Part shown: positions 40,263-49,756 of the stretch, piece by piece
Numbering within the stretch: the stretch's first letter is position 1
Layout: each line of letters starts with the position of its first letter
NCBI GenBank assembly: GCA_942493265.1
Contig: OW818688.1
Location: forward strand, 4,960,001 to 5,024,000
Source of the DNA: UBA12481 sp942493265
Lineage (GTDB): Bacteria > Bacteroidota > Bacteroidia > Bacteroidales > UBA12481
Length of the DNA stretch: 64,000 nt
Reading direction: 5' to 3'
Program-made: the position numbers and the translations under genes
The notes under the pieces: model-generated
Databases searched by the model: none
Seen by the model: only the letters and a program-made list of their open reading frames with translations
Told to the model about the DNA's origin: nothing

Positions 40263-42461
40263 CTATAGTTTTCGACAACCAGATCTCAAAAGATAAGCGT
40301 AAATTGAATCAAGAGCTGCCATCGCCGGAACAAAAATAATCAAGCCGTCGCGGCCTCTGGTCAATAGAACCCGATAACTATTCTTTCTGAGTTTAAAAGA
40401 GTCTTTTGCCCCTTTAGTTTCTGACTGACTTTGCCATCCACCATTATAAATCCAGTCCAACTCCCAGCCTATGATTGGGAAATCTAACTCTAACCCTTGA
40501 CATGCAAATTCCGTTACTGTTGCCGTGAGATTTCTACAATAGTTTGAATTGCCAGGGTCAGCGTAATATTGCGATGCTTGAAAGGCCTTACTAGAATTAT
40601 AATCATTCATCATCCCGAACTTTGGTAACACTTGAGACTTTGAAGAAGCCATCAATCCAAAAGTTTTATTAGGCTCGCATTCGTATTTTTGATTCACGTA
40701 TTGTTTCGCTTCTGACAGGTCTCTAGTGATATAAAGCGGATATCCTGAATCGAACAGGGATTTAGCAAGGTCGATGGCTCTATTCGAGACATTCTCCAAA
40801 ACATCATCCACCCATCTCTGCAATGTTGATGCCTGATGAGTTCTTAGCGATTCAGTTAAATTGAATTCAGGAGTAGATATCGGATTCATATCAGCAAAAT
40901 AATTGATCAGCTTATCGGGACAATGAATTTGCCATTCAGTAGTCGATTTCGATAAAGCTTCAACCCATAATCCAATCCCACCTTCCTCGCCCAAGTAAAT
41001 CTCCTGTCCCTCTCCTATTAATCCTATCAACAAGCACCACGTTTTTCGTCCTCCAATAGTGATAAAGTCTTTGGGCTCAGAATTTGAACCTCGACCCGAT
41101 TTAATAACCTTTTCCTCATCCCACGCTCTCTGGGCTTCGTCATAAATCATAACATGCTCTGTGGGCTGACTCGGCCCCTTGGCATATTGCTTTAGGAAGC
41201 CGTGTACAGATTGAACAAAATTCCTGTTGCTGAGACTATACTGTAAAACGTCCACCAAAGGCCCATTGCCAGACAGAAACACTGCTTTTTGAGTTTGCAA
41301 TTGTTGATAGGTATCAAAAACAAACTGCAAACCAACCAGAGTCTTACCTGCCCCTGGAACCCCAGTAATTAATGCAAGATGATGCGAATTGGATGACTCC
41401 GCTTCTCGAGCGATATCCAAAAGTTTAGCTAGGGTCTGCGGTATCCCAGCGCTTGCTGCCCTCTTGATTGATGGAAAATTATTCCCTTTAAAAAGCATCT
41501 GAGCTGATTCGATCAATGTGGGTAAGGGAGCATAATCGCTGAAAAACCATCTCCGAATCCCAGAAAATCCTGAAGTTATAAATGGTAAAAGAAATGACCC
41601 GAGGCAATCACCCGAAACAATTTGTACTCCATCCATCACCTTGTTGATGTCACTTGCTGAGGCAAGAACCAAAATCGGTATAACATTCAGATGGTGCGAC
41701 CCCTCATGATAATTCGACAGATCGCGGGCATAATGCTTTGCCTGATCAATCTGACTTTGCGATTCCCGTTCATAGCCCTTAAACTCCAGTACTAAGAGGT
41801 TATCTCCTGATAGTATAAGAATATCCGGGCGTCTTCCCCGCTCTCTTGGCAGCTCGTATTCGAATACAATATATATATGGTCTACCATCTCAGTTGGCAG
41901 GTTCCAGTGAGCGACCTCACGCTGCAAAATCTCAAAACACTTGATCCAAGCAAGCTTCTGAGATCTTCCGGGCAACTCCCCCATACAATCAAGATGATGA
42001 TCCACCAATGCCTTACCCCACGTAGCAATATCCACCTCAAGAAAAGTCTTTAAGGAATAAGTGATTCTGTTGAACTTTAATTGATCGGCCTGAAGTTCAA
42101 GGACAATAGGAATATCTGCCGGTGCAAAATCATAGCCCGATAGCTCCTCATAAGTGACCCAGGCATTTTGATCATGATCGGTCAACACTATCTCACCGCT
42201 AATGAATGTGCAGAAATAGCTTTTAAGCAAGATCTCCTTCTCCGGATACTTGTACGGGCTATCAAGGAAGTGCTGACCAACTTCAATGATGATGCCCATT
42301 TCCTCCAATAGCTCTCGTCGAAGGCATATCTCATCTGATTCACCAGGTTCAGATTTACCACCAGGGAATTCCCACTTTCCAGATAAGTGTTTATTTGGGC
42401 CTCGGCGGGCGATGAGGATTTTGTGGTCTTGGAGGATGAGGGCGGCGGTGACGAGGAGCAT
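40263..42461 (-). CDS. Nudix hydrolase / PD-(D/E)xK nuclease / DUF2075 ATPase fusion
   Basis: 732 aa. Residues 1-130 are a MutT-like Nudix domain with a complete Nudix box (GGKSEPGESDEICLRRELLEEMG, described here as positions 34-56). Residues ~195-270 resemble a PD-(D/E)xK nuclease, with D213, E226 and K228 (RRPDILIL, LLVLEFKGY). From ~360 on there is a DUF2075-type helicase-like ATPase: Walker A GVPGAGKT (367-374), Walker B VMIYDEAQRAW, SLRTHQ and a C-terminal VLLTRGRDGLIIFVP. The Nudix part would hydrolyse a nucleotide-diphosphate compound, possibly a modified nucleotide. Paired with the SRA-HNH gene 21 bp downstream, it suggests a defence system. I do not know a named system with this exact three-domain fusion. 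Confidence 0.82.
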   Translation of the reverse strand: MLLVTAALILQDHKILIARRGPNKHLSGKWEFPGGKSEPGESDEICLRRELLEEMGIIIEVGQHFLDSPYKYPEKEILLKSYFCTFISGEIVLTDHDQNAWVTYEELSGYDFAPADIPIVLELQADQLKFNRITYSLKTFLEVDIATWGKALVDHHLDCMGELPGRSQKLAWIKCFEILQREVAHWNLPTEMVDHIYIVFEYELPRERGRRPDILILSGDNLLVLEFKGYERESQSQIDQAKHYARDLSNYHEGSHHLNVIPILVLASASDINKVMDGVQIVSGDCLGSFLLPFITSGFSGIRRWFFSDYAPLPTLIESAQMLFKGNNFPSIKRAASAGIPQTLAKLLDIAREAESSNSHHLALITGVPGAGKTLVGLQFVFDTYQQLQTQKAVFLSGNGPLVDVLQYSLSNRNFVQSVHGFLKQYAKGPSQPTEHVMIYDEAQRAWDEEKVIKSGRGSNSEPKDFITIGGRKTWCLLIGLIGEGQEIYLGEEGGIGLWVEALSKSTTEWQIHCPDKLINYFADMNPISTPEFNLTESLRTHQASTLQRWVDDVLENVSNRAIDLAKSLFDSGYPLYITRDLSEAKQYVNQKYECEPNKTFGLMASSKSQVLPKFGMMNDYNSSKAFQASQYYADPGNSNYCRNLTATVTEFACQGLELDFPIIGWELDWIYNGGWQSQSETKGAKDSFKLRKNSYRVLLTRGRDGLIIFVPAMAALDSIYAYLLRSGCRKL

Positions 42462-42489
42462 TGTTTTGGTTTGTTGTTTCGATGACTTT

Positions 42490-42497
42490 CAAAGATA
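42490..42497 (-). promoter_or_regulatory. Candidate -7 element TATCTTTG of the Nudix/SRA operon
   Basis: Minus-strand match to TAnnTTTG, 28 bp before the ATG at 42461, implying a short leader. No clear TTTG lies 19 bp upstream. Confidence 0.42.
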
Positions 42498-42672
42498 ACA
42501 ACCTCGGCGCATTAAAGGAGATGTTCGTGAGCTATCCCTAAACCTAGCTGTGAGCATGACGAATTATTCTTAATAAGCAAGTAGAATGATAGTTTGCTTT
42601 CCTTTTCAAAGTAAACCGGACTAATTAAAAAATTGTTTGTCAATAATCCTTATGGACAAAAACAGCCCCTGT

Positions 42673-42711
42673 TTATGAGTCAGATGCTCTAACCAGCTGA
42701 GCTATGGGCCC
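42673..42711 (-). tRNA. 5' half of a tRNA-Met(CAU), truncated
   Basis: The minus strand reads GGGCCCATAGCTCAGCTGG followed by TTAGAGCATCTGA and the loop CTCATAA: acceptor 5' strand, D-arm and anticodon loop of an elongator-type tRNA-Met. The matching 3' anticodon stem, T-arm and acceptor strand are absent; sequence diverges directly after the loop. It is a non-functional fragment, probably the trace of an element that integrates in tRNA genes. Confidence 0.8.
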
Positions 42712-42790
42712 GTTCCACGTCCCTTGCGGGACAGGGAGGGCAATGATAACAGAATTCTCAATATCCAAAACCGCTACGGTCGCTGAGGTT
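42712..42790 (-). pseudogene. Short relic resembling the start of the 107-aa cassette gene
   Basis: Minus-strand frame TVAVLDIENSVIIALPVPQ, which parallels the N-terminus (TAILDIENLVVIILNL) of the gene at 36860-36537. It runs straight into the tRNA-Met fragment. The match covers only a dozen codons, so it is suggestive only. Confidence 0.35.
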
Positions 42791-43154
42791 CAAGGAAAGG
42801 GGTTATATTCGTTGAACACCTGGAAGCCGGCAAAAAACAGTGTAAATTCCTTCGGATATCTTACTTTTAGAAACAACACCGGGCACGAAAAAAGCACGAC
42901 ATGCGGTGATAGGTGTAAGATGACACATAATCGGATGAATCAGGTCTCTCATGTTTTCCGTAATTTAAGTTATCTTTAATCAATCGAAGATTATCCATAA
43001 TGTCCCAAAATGCTCATAGAATCGCTGCTTTCAACTGGATCAAGTGTCAATCCGGTTTATATGATGATGTGATACCACGGAAAGTCCTCGACGTTTCCAG
43101 AAACTTTAAAACAGCTTACTCCGAATTGAGCAAGCAGACCAAAGCTATACTTAT
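42791..43154. other. Intergenic debris before the FG-GAP protein
   Basis: A plus-strand frame opening at 43021 (IAAFNWIKCQSGLYDD ...) without a start codon ends at the TGA overlapping the next gene's ATG. It may be the tail of a lost gene. Nothing else is seen. Confidence 0.3.
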
Positions 43155-45359
43155 ATGAAGAAGTTCGTCCTATTAGTCCTATTAAATTCGCATTTACTAA
43201 ACCCAACGTTTTGTCAAATTCCCATTAAGAGAATTGTAGAGAATGTCATTGAATATGATTCGGCATATGATGCACTAATGAAAAGGAGTAAGTATGAACT
43301 TATCCCGAATTGTTGGTTCCTTACAGCTGATATGAACAATGACAACAGGCAGGATTTGATTTGGCAAGCATATACTTTTAAGGAATTTTCTGACGGTAGT
43401 GATTACACAGTCAATGTGTTCTATAATGTTTCTAGTGATTCCGTGATCAAGTTCAAGAATAATCTGCAAGCAGGGTTTTTCTTAAGAGGAAACGGAGGCG
43501 GTATGGACGTAGGTGATGTTAATAATGATAACAAACTTGATATTTTAGTGCCAACAGAAAATTTTCACGGAGCGGAGGCCTCCAAGCCGCTTGAGTATTA
43601 CCCGGTAGGAGTTTGGATCTCACCTGATAGGTTATTTGTACAAAAGGATTCGACTTTTATAGAATATGTGCAACCGGATACATTAAATACAATAAATGGC
43701 AGATTATTGGATACAGATGGTGATGGTAATGATGAATTCATAAGCTCAAACTATACTGCACCAAGACAATTACCAAACCAAAGCAATAACAATAATTTAT
43801 TGTTTAAGTATTCATTAAATGGGGATAAATTGGATAGAGAATTTATACTGGAGGCTCCAAATATTGAAAATGTCCAGTATTTGAGTTACATACTTAGTAT
43901 TGATGAAAAATTAAAGGATTCATTTTATATACCGATAAAAAAATATTCATTCAATCAGTCTGATAATAAATGGTTTCCTGACACAGTTTTTATACTAAAA
44001 TTCAAGAATAATCAGGAAAAATATTACATTAATAATAATTGTGATACCATAGGAATTGTTCCAATTCCAAAATACACCTATAAGGGGGTCAAGTACTTTT
44101 ATGAATTGGTAAATGAGCACAGTACATATATCTACGATATTGACAAAGATGGTTCAGAAGAGATAATAGTTCAGCAATTTTGCACTTACTCTAATGGAGG
44201 TTCGAGTTGGATATCTGGAGATCCACTTATTTCAAGGTTTAAGATTTACGACAAAAAGGGTTATGATGTAACTGATAATTTTATTCCCAAAGACTTTCAA
44301 TTTGATCCACAGAATTATTCTCAAACTGCAGGATTTGCTTTTAAAGATATTAATGGAGACGGGCTAAAAGATATGGTACCTTACAATAATTGGGGCTGGG
44401 CAAATGACGGAAAATCCCTGTATGAAAGAAGGAACAAATATGTATTAATAAATACAGGCAAGGCCTTCAGCGCTTTCTTTGTTGATATTAGTGAAAACAC
44501 CTCGAATATAAGTAAAATTGAAGGTTATTGTGCACCTTACAATATTATTGGAAAGGAAGGAATGGCATTTCTCATTTTACAAAGTTGGCAAACGGGCAAT
44601 AATGCTAATTATCTTGAATTGGATTATTCTCAATTTAAATTTCCTTGTTCTGAAAATTTGCCTGAAATAGCTTTATCAGGCAAAACATTCCTATGTGGTG
44701 AAAAGGATTCAACACAATTGTTTGTTGAGACCAAACCCGGGTATGATATAACATGGTTTGAAAACGATTCAGTTTTGAGTAAATCATATCAAATCTCAAT
44801 TAAAAGGGCAGGTGACTACACTGTGAAAATAATGAATTTAGGGGGATGTACGAATCAACAAGCTTTTAATATTGTACAGAACATAGTTCCTGAAAGGCCT
44901 ATTATCTCAAGAGATTCCGAGGACTATTTATTGTCAAATTATTCGTTCGGAAATAGCTGGTTCCTGGATGGTTTCAATTTATCAGATACCACTCAAAAAA
45001 TTAAGCCCGTTGTACCTGGAGCCTACACTGTAAAAGTTATACAAAACGGATGCACAAGCGAACCCAGTACTCCGTATTTTTATTTTGGAACAAATATATC
45101 AGAAGTTGAAGAAGGTAAATACATCAAATTCTACCCTAATCCAACTCAAAGCGATATTCGGATCATTCATAATTTGTCAGGGATTAAAGCCCTTTACCTT
45201 TGTCTGTATGATTGTAGAGGCAAGAAAATTTTTGAGAAATATGATGTTTCAGAAGAAGAACGCATTTCTCTTTTGGGATACCAAAGTGGAGTTTATTTTT
45301 TGAGACTTTACAGTTCTGATGGTAAAAATAATATCGTTTCACGACTTGTTAAATATTAA
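43155..45359 (+). CDS. Secreted FG-GAP/VCBS-repeat protein with type IX sorting domain
   Basis: 734 aa. A signal peptide (KKFVLLVLLNSHLLNPTFC) is followed by at least five calcium-binding-like FG-GAP motifs: DMNNDNRQDL, DVNNDNKLDIL, DTDGDGNDEF, DIDKDGSEEI and DINGDGLKDM, consistent with a beta-propeller. Two Ig-like segments follow (~510-640). The C-terminus from residue ~659 (FYPNPTQSDIRI ... GVYFLRLYSSDGK) is a T9SS type A sorting tail, so the protein is probably exported to the surface. Function is likely adhesive or binding; no catalytic motif is seen. It stands alone on its strand. Confidence 0.88.
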   Translation: MKKFVLLVLLNSHLLNPTFCQIPIKRIVENVIEYDSAYDALMKRSKYELIPNCWFLTADMNNDNRQDLIWQAYTFKEFSDGSDYTVNVFYNVSSDSVIKFKNNLQAGFFLRGNGGGMDVGDVNNDNKLDILVPTENFHGAEASKPLEYYPVGVWISPDRLFVQKDSTFIEYVQPDTLNTINGRLLDTDGDGNDEFISSNYTAPRQLPNQSNNNNLLFKYSLNGDKLDREFILEAPNIENVQYLSYILSIDEKLKDSFYIPIKKYSFNQSDNKWFPDTVFILKFKNNQEKYYINNNCDTIGIVPIPKYTYKGVKYFYELVNEHSTYIYDIDKDGSEEIIVQQFCTYSNGGSSWISGDPLISRFKIYDKKGYDVTDNFIPKDFQFDPQNYSQTAGFAFKDINGDGLKDMVPYNNWGWANDGKSLYERRNKYVLINTGKAFSAFFVDISENTSNISKIEGYCAPYNIIGKEGMAFLILQSWQTGNNANYLELDYSQFKFPCSENLPEIALSGKTFLCGEKDSTQLFVETKPGYDITWFENDSVLSKSYQISIKRAGDYTVKIMNLGGCTNQQAFNIVQNIVPERPIISRDSEDYLLSNYSFGNSWFLDGFNLSDTTQKIKPVVPGAYTVKVIQNGCTSEPSTPYFYFGTNISEVEEGKYIKFYPNPTQSDIRIIHNLSGIKALYLCLYDCRGKKIFEKYDVSEEERISLLGYQSGVYFLRLYSSDGKNNIVSRLVKY

Positions 45360-45474
45360 TTGATACTCTTAACTTGGGCTAGGAACCCCTCCGCATCCGA
45401 ACGATCAGTTCCTTCCTATAACAATGATATTTCTAAAATTGTAGGCCAAAATAAGCCTGAAAGCCAAGGTAATC

Positions 45475-45735
45475 CTAAGTAGGTTCAATAATTACATACT
45501 CTTCCCAGTTTTTTAGCGCTTTATCTAATTGGTTTCTAATGTCTTTTGCTTTATTGGGATTATCCTTGAAGCTAAAGATTAGATGTCTACCTTCTTGTCT
45601 TAAAAAAACATCCCTCGATTGAATGGGTACTTTCTTTTCATAATAAGGGTTTCGATGAATGTTAAACCGATCCCACGATTGTATCGTATCAACCAAAATA
45701 CCTAGGTAAGCTGGACGTGCCGATAAAAATGACAA
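45475..45735 (-). pseudogene. C-terminal fragment of an unidentified protein near the CIS remnant
   Basis: 86 aa with a plausible compact C-terminal domain (PAYLGILVDTIQSWDRFNI ... LDKALKNWEEYVII). The first residues look non-native, so the N-terminus is probably lost. It lies 27 bp after the gene at 45763-46293 on the same strand, and the two may be pieces of one decayed cargo gene. No family is assigned. Confidence 0.45.
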
Positions 45736-45762
45736 ACGCTGCCGGTTAAAATGAACAACGAA

Positions 45763-46293
45763 TCAAAATCGTAAGGTTCTAATTTTTAACTGTGTACGAA
45801 TCATAACCATGCTGTTTCCCGATCGGCATAGCCTGCAACTTTTATCGGCACATCCACTGAGTGGAATGACGACCGATTTTTCTGATTGATTCAGTTTTGT
45901 TCCGGCCGTATCATGGGTCAGCTCATTTTGCCTGAGCTTGCGCAACTTGTCCATTCCTTTGAGGAGTGTCGATAACCATTTAGATATGAGTAATATTGAA
46001 ACCTCACTGATCCCACCGGGTATCAATACGACGGGAGAAGCGGAGGCAGGGGCACCTGTTTTTGATTCGCCGGTATTTAAAGGATTAATCCGTTCTTTTA
46101 GCACGCTTTTTCCCAAGATCCCGGTACCAGCAAATTTTGAGATATAGGGTGATTGCACCAAACCATTACTGCTGGAAACGATATCGTTCTTTTTGCGCCG
46201 GTTAGTTACCCCCGGATTGGCGGCAATCTTGTTAGCCGCCGCGGGCTGGCCGGTTACAGAACGATTAACGTTCTTATTTAGTGCAACTTCCAT
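45763..46293 (-). CDS. Hypothetical protein after the CIS ATPase, possible decayed cargo
   Basis: 176 aa. The N-terminal ~75 residues are polar and disordered, as in many proteins loaded into extracellular contractile systems. A hydrophobic stretch follows (SPVVLIPGGISEVSILLI). The C-terminal part is Cys- and Arg-rich (CADKSCRLCRSG) and may result from a frameshift. It starts 34 bp after the ATPase stop, the usual place for cargo genes in such loci. Function and integrity are uncertain. Confidence 0.45.
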   Translation of the reverse strand: MEVALNKNVNRSVTGQPAAANKIAANPGVTNRRKKNDIVSSSNGLVQSPYISKFAGTGILGKSVLKERINPLNTGESKTGAPASASPVVLIPGGISEVSILLISKWLSTLLKGMDKLRKLRQNELTHDTAGTKLNQSEKSVVIPLSGCADKSCRLCRSGNSMVMIRTQLKIRTLRF

Positions 46294-46327
46294 TTGATTC
46301 AGATCATTTAGTAGATACTAAGGAAAG

Positions 46328-47677
46328 CTACATGGTTCGTCCTTCTTTTAGAAATTCCCTCCTGATGGCCTCTTCCAGGTCTTCATTTAGTATGATGCAG
46401 TCTTGGCGGCTGATGGCTTTGAGCGAGGCATATCTTACCGCATTCATGATAGTCCCACCCGATATTTCATGTTTTTCGGAAAGAGCCTCCAGATCGATCT
46501 TGGTTTCGAGCGATGCCTTTGCGGGAAAAGCATTCTTCCAGATGAGGCAGCGTTCGGCAGCTTTTGGCATCGGGAAATGGATGACCGACTGGAGCCTTCG
46601 CAGAAAAGCATTATCAATATTGGTTTTGAAATTTGTTGCCAGAATAACCACTCCATTGAATTCCTCGATGCGCTGAAGGAGATAACTGATCTCCTGGTTG
46701 GCATACCGGTCATGGGAATCCTCCACTTTTGTACGCTTGCCGAAAAGGGCGTCCGCCTCATCAAAAAATAAAATCCAATTCTTGTTCTCTGCCATATCGA
46801 AGATCTTTGACAGGTTCTTTTCCGTCTCTCCGATGTATTTCGAAATGATCATGCTCAGGTCGATCCTGTAAACATCATATCCGCAGTGTTTTCCTAGCAG
46901 ACAGGCAGAAAAGGTTTTTCCGGTACCCGGTTGTCCGTAAAAAAGGCTTGTAAAGCCGGGTTTAAGTTTTTGCTTCATACCCCAGTCGTCCAACAGCGTT
47001 TTGCCATATAAGATCCATTGCTTGATTTCCTCTAGCTGCTTCAGTGTGGAAAGAGGCAGAATGAGATGGTCCCAAGTGAGTTCGGTCTCGATGAGCTGTG
47101 CCGGAAATTCGGAATTGAAATTGGGTTTGCGTTCAATACCCGTAATGAACCAGTCGAGATACTCCCGGGATAAAACCAGGGCTCCGCTGAGCAAAGGTTC
47201 GCCTGAAGTAACCGGTGTCAGCGAGATCACACTGTTCCTTGCGAAAAGATGGTCCCCCTCGAAAATGCGGGTAATCTCAAATCTCGGTACCAACTCATCG
47301 CCGGCTATGATGAATACTGCAGTCTCGCCCGTCGGGATGAACCCGGAATGATTTATCCCCTTAAGCCCGCCAAACTCGGTGAACCCACGTGCGATGGTGT
47401 CATTCTGTACCCACAGCACGTCTAGCAATTGTGGCCGGATATGTGGAATCAGTGCCAGCTGCAGGATCAGCCGCTCAGGAATGGTCAATTTGTTTTCGGT
47501 AATGAACCTGCCGTAAAATGAAATACTATGCGAAAGGTCTGGTGGCTCGATGGAGAGGATCTCCGGTTGTGAGCCGGCCCTGTTGAAATAATAGTTGAGC
47601 CTGGCGCTTAATACCTCGGCGAACCAATCCAGTTCGAGCCCAAGATCGTGTGCGTTATCAGTTAAGGTGTTGGCCAT
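46328..47677 (-). CDS. AAA+ ATPase of an extracellular contractile injection system (Afp15-like)
   Basis: 449 aa from ATG 47677, chosen because it overlaps the upstream stop by only 16 bp and begins MANTLTDNAHDLGLELDWF, typical of the family; an in-frame ATG 54 bp earlier would overlap more. Counting from that earlier ATG, the AAA+ core has Walker A GQPGTGKT (266-273), Walker B ILFFDEAD (320-327) and an arginine-finger region FLRRLQ (~376-381). The N-terminal ~200 residues match the winged, non-catalytic region of CIS ATPases. In Afp/PVC-type systems this ATPase is needed for assembly or cargo handling. Its neighbour upstream is a tape-measure-type gene. Confidence 0.85.
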   Translation of the reverse strand: MANTLTDNAHDLGLELDWFAEVLSARLNYYFNRAGSQPEILSIEPPDLSHSISFYGRFITENKLTIPERLILQLALIPHIRPQLLDVLWVQNDTIARGFTEFGGLKGINHSGFIPTGETAVFIIAGDELVPRFEITRIFEGDHLFARNSVISLTPVTSGEPLLSGALVLSREYLDWFITGIERKPNFNSEFPAQLIETELTWDHLILPLSTLKQLEEIKQWILYGKTLLDDWGMKQKLKPGFTSLFYGQPGTGKTFSACLLGKHCGYDVYRIDLSMIISKYIGETEKNLSKIFDMAENKNWILFFDEADALFGKRTKVEDSHDRYANQEISYLLQRIEEFNGVVILATNFKTNIDNAFLRRLQSVIHFPMPKAAERCLIWKNAFPAKASLETKIDLEALSEKHEISGGTIMNAVRYASLKAISRQDCIILNEDLEEAIRREFLKEGRTM

Positions 47678-48873
47678 TCGGTAATTATTGCTTTTTTCAT
47701 CCAGGGTAGCCTGATAGTCGAAAAACTCCACGGAAGGTGGTTGATCAGGATATCAAAAGAGCTTGTTTCTACTTGCACCACCCAGCAATCTTCGGTCCTT
47801 TTCATTAAGCCATGTCGCTGAAGAAAGGTCGTCCGTATTCCGTCGGTAGAGGTGTTCTTAAGGATCGTCCAATGGTGGATCACCGATTGCAAAAGATTAT
47901 CGGCTTCTTCCTTATCCTTTTCATTAAGCATTCCCCCCGCAACGAGCAAGGTGTCGTCCGGATCTAATCCGAGCAAAATCTTAATAAAGCCCGGTTCGAA
48001 TTCATATATTTCATTGCTTCCGGTGGCCAGAAAATGCAGTAAAGCAGCGGCCCTGGGGAGGTCGTTATCCGGAATATCCTTCTTTGCTTCCGGAATAATG
48101 CGAGTATTGATGAAAAACCAGTATAAAAATGGATGCAAAAGAACCAGGCCCGCATACGGGACTTTTAACATAAACCCATTCGTCTGGTCCTGCATTGTAA
48201 TTGGCTCCGTAATTGGCGCCGGGCCACTGAAATCACTGTAACCTTCATCTGATGGTGCTTCAATCACCGGTTCGGGCTGATCAGTTGGTGCCCTGTTAAT
48301 AGTTGCGAACTGTTTGTTATCTGTTAATTGTTGTCTTTTATCAGCCTCATCGGCATCACTGAGGGGTCTATTCCTCTGATCCTCGCCCGGCGTGTTCCCG
48401 GATGAAACCTGTTTGGTCATTGTGAGGGATGGCTGGGCCTGACTTGTTATGGAGGAAATAAAATCGTGGAAATCAGCTACTATATAAGGAGGTAAAATGC
48501 GACTGACTTCTTTTATCCACTGGGTTAGGAAGTTCTGGTCACTTTTGTTGAGGCTGACCGGTAATAATGACGCAGCGAGGGATAAACGCGTTTGCTGGTT
48601 AAATAGTCTGTCGCGGGAGTTCAGGAGTACGGCAAGCATCTTTTTTGATTCATCAAACTGCAAAGTGTTTTGGTTTACTGAGACAGCCGTATACACCTCA
48701 AGTATCTCATCGATGGTTAACAACTGGAAAAGCCGGAAAAGAAATGGTTCCCGGTTCTTGTTAATATTAAGATAATTTAGCAATTGCGGCCAATTTTCCC
48801 GAATCATGTCTCCTAATTCCTTTGCAGATTGACCGGCTGAGACAGCTGACTGATAACCAATAAACTTGATCAT
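47662..48873 (-). CDS. Contractile injection system tape-measure-type protein (CIS_TMP), possibly N-terminally shortened
   Basis: 403 aa. The C-terminal ~165 residues carry the family signature: AGLVLLHPFLYWFF, AALLHFLATGSNEIYEFE, a 9-13-residue acidic helix, then IHHWTILKNTSTDGIRTTFL, GLMKR-(x)n-WVVQVE and LPWSFSTIRLPWM. Residues 1-150 are helical and 150-240 polar. Family members are often longer, with a full-length N-terminal region; here the start follows a plausible ribosome-binding site, so the gene may have been shortened early on. No sheath, tube or baseplate genes are found around it. Confidence 0.82.
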   Translation of the reverse strand: MIKFIGYQSAVSAGQSAKELGDMIRENWPQLLNYLNINKNREPFLFRLFQLLTIDEILEVYTAVSVNQNTLQFDESKKMLAVLLNSRDRLFNQQTRLSLAASLLPVSLNKSDQNFLTQWIKEVSRILPPYIVADFHDFISSITSQAQPSLTMTKQVSSGNTPGEDQRNRPLSDADEADKRQQLTDNKQFATINRAPTDQPEPVIEAPSDEGYSDFSGPAPITEPITMQDQTNGFMLKVPYAGLVLLHPFLYWFFINTRIIPEAKKDIPDNDLPRAAALLHFLATGSNEIYEFEPGFIKILLGLDPDDTLLVAGGMLNEKDKEEADNLLQSVIHHWTILKNTSTDGIRTTFLQRHGLMKRTEDCWVVQVETSSFDILINHLPWSFSTIRLPWMKKAIITEWPTP

Positions 48874-49156
48874 GTCCTTTACCTCTTATTGATTCTGGCT
48901 CCTATAGTTAATCCTAAAAAACAAAGAAGGTTACCCGTCATTAACCAACTATTTTTCAACTTTTACAGATATGTGAACGCTCCAACAAAGATTATTGTTC
49001 ATGGAGGTCGACAGATCCCAATCTATAAAAACAAGCCCTAAAGAGTGTGAGAGCTGGTCTCAACAGGTATTTCATTCTGGGTCATAACAGTTAGTTTTAT
49101 GCTACTAAAAGTATGGGATCCTGAATACCTAAATCAAGAATCCAGTCCCTGAACAA

Positions 49157-49756
49157 TTACTTGGGTTTTGGTTTTATCTTGTCCGAAATACTGATTAAGG
49201 AGCGAAAGGATGAGGGGTCGTATCCAACAACAAAGGAAATCAAGCTGGCAATGCCTGCCAGTTCGCCGTATGCCTGGGGAGTTGTATTGGTAAAAGCATT
49301 GGAATTGGTTACAAAAACACCGGCCAGAATGGCCAGGTATACTACAAGCCCCCGGATCATGGAGCTGAACGGATTCTCCATCATATAAATATGCGACTCC
49401 GTTTTATATTCTTCACTATTCTGACTTTCGAGTTCTGAATTATTTGCTGACCAAACCCCTCCAATGACCAGCCGACTGGAACATCCTCCTGAGAAAGCTG
49501 CAATAATACAAAGCACGGCAATGTTTGTCGGGGTGTAAGTAAGGATACTCATAACAAAGTTTCCCAACTCGAATTGCTTTAGGATAATAAGGCGATAAGG
49601 CTCTGAATTTATCAGTAATCCAAGGCTGAACAAAGTAATCCAGCAGAATGTGCCTAATAACCCCATTAAGATCATTTTTATCAACTCCCGAAACGAATTT
49701 TTCCCTTGTCCATATAAGTTGGGATAGGAGTTCGAAGTTGCTTCTTCATTTTTCAT
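49157..49756 (-). CDS. Polytopic membrane protein of unknown function
   Basis: 199 aa with four likely membrane segments (MILMGLLGTFCWITLFSLGL, NIAVLCIIAAFSGG, IRGLVVYLAILAGVFV and ELAGIASLISFVVG) and polar ends. No family recognised. It stands 280 bp upstream of the CIS tape-measure gene on the same strand; whether the two are linked is unknown. Confidence 0.65.
   Translation of the reverse strand: MKNEEATSNSYPNLYGQGKNSFRELIKMILMGLLGTFCWITLFSLGLLINSEPYRLIILKQFELGNFVMSILTYTPTNIAVLCIIAAFSGGCSSRLVIGGVWSANNSELESQNSEEYKTESHIYMMENPFSSMIRGLVVYLAILAGVFVTNSNAFTNTTPQAYGELAGIASLISFVVGYDPSSFRSLISISDKIKPKPK

Noticed and set aside
45763..46293. DUF4157-type eCIS cargo
   Set aside because: The position fits but none of the DUF4157 sequence pattern is present.
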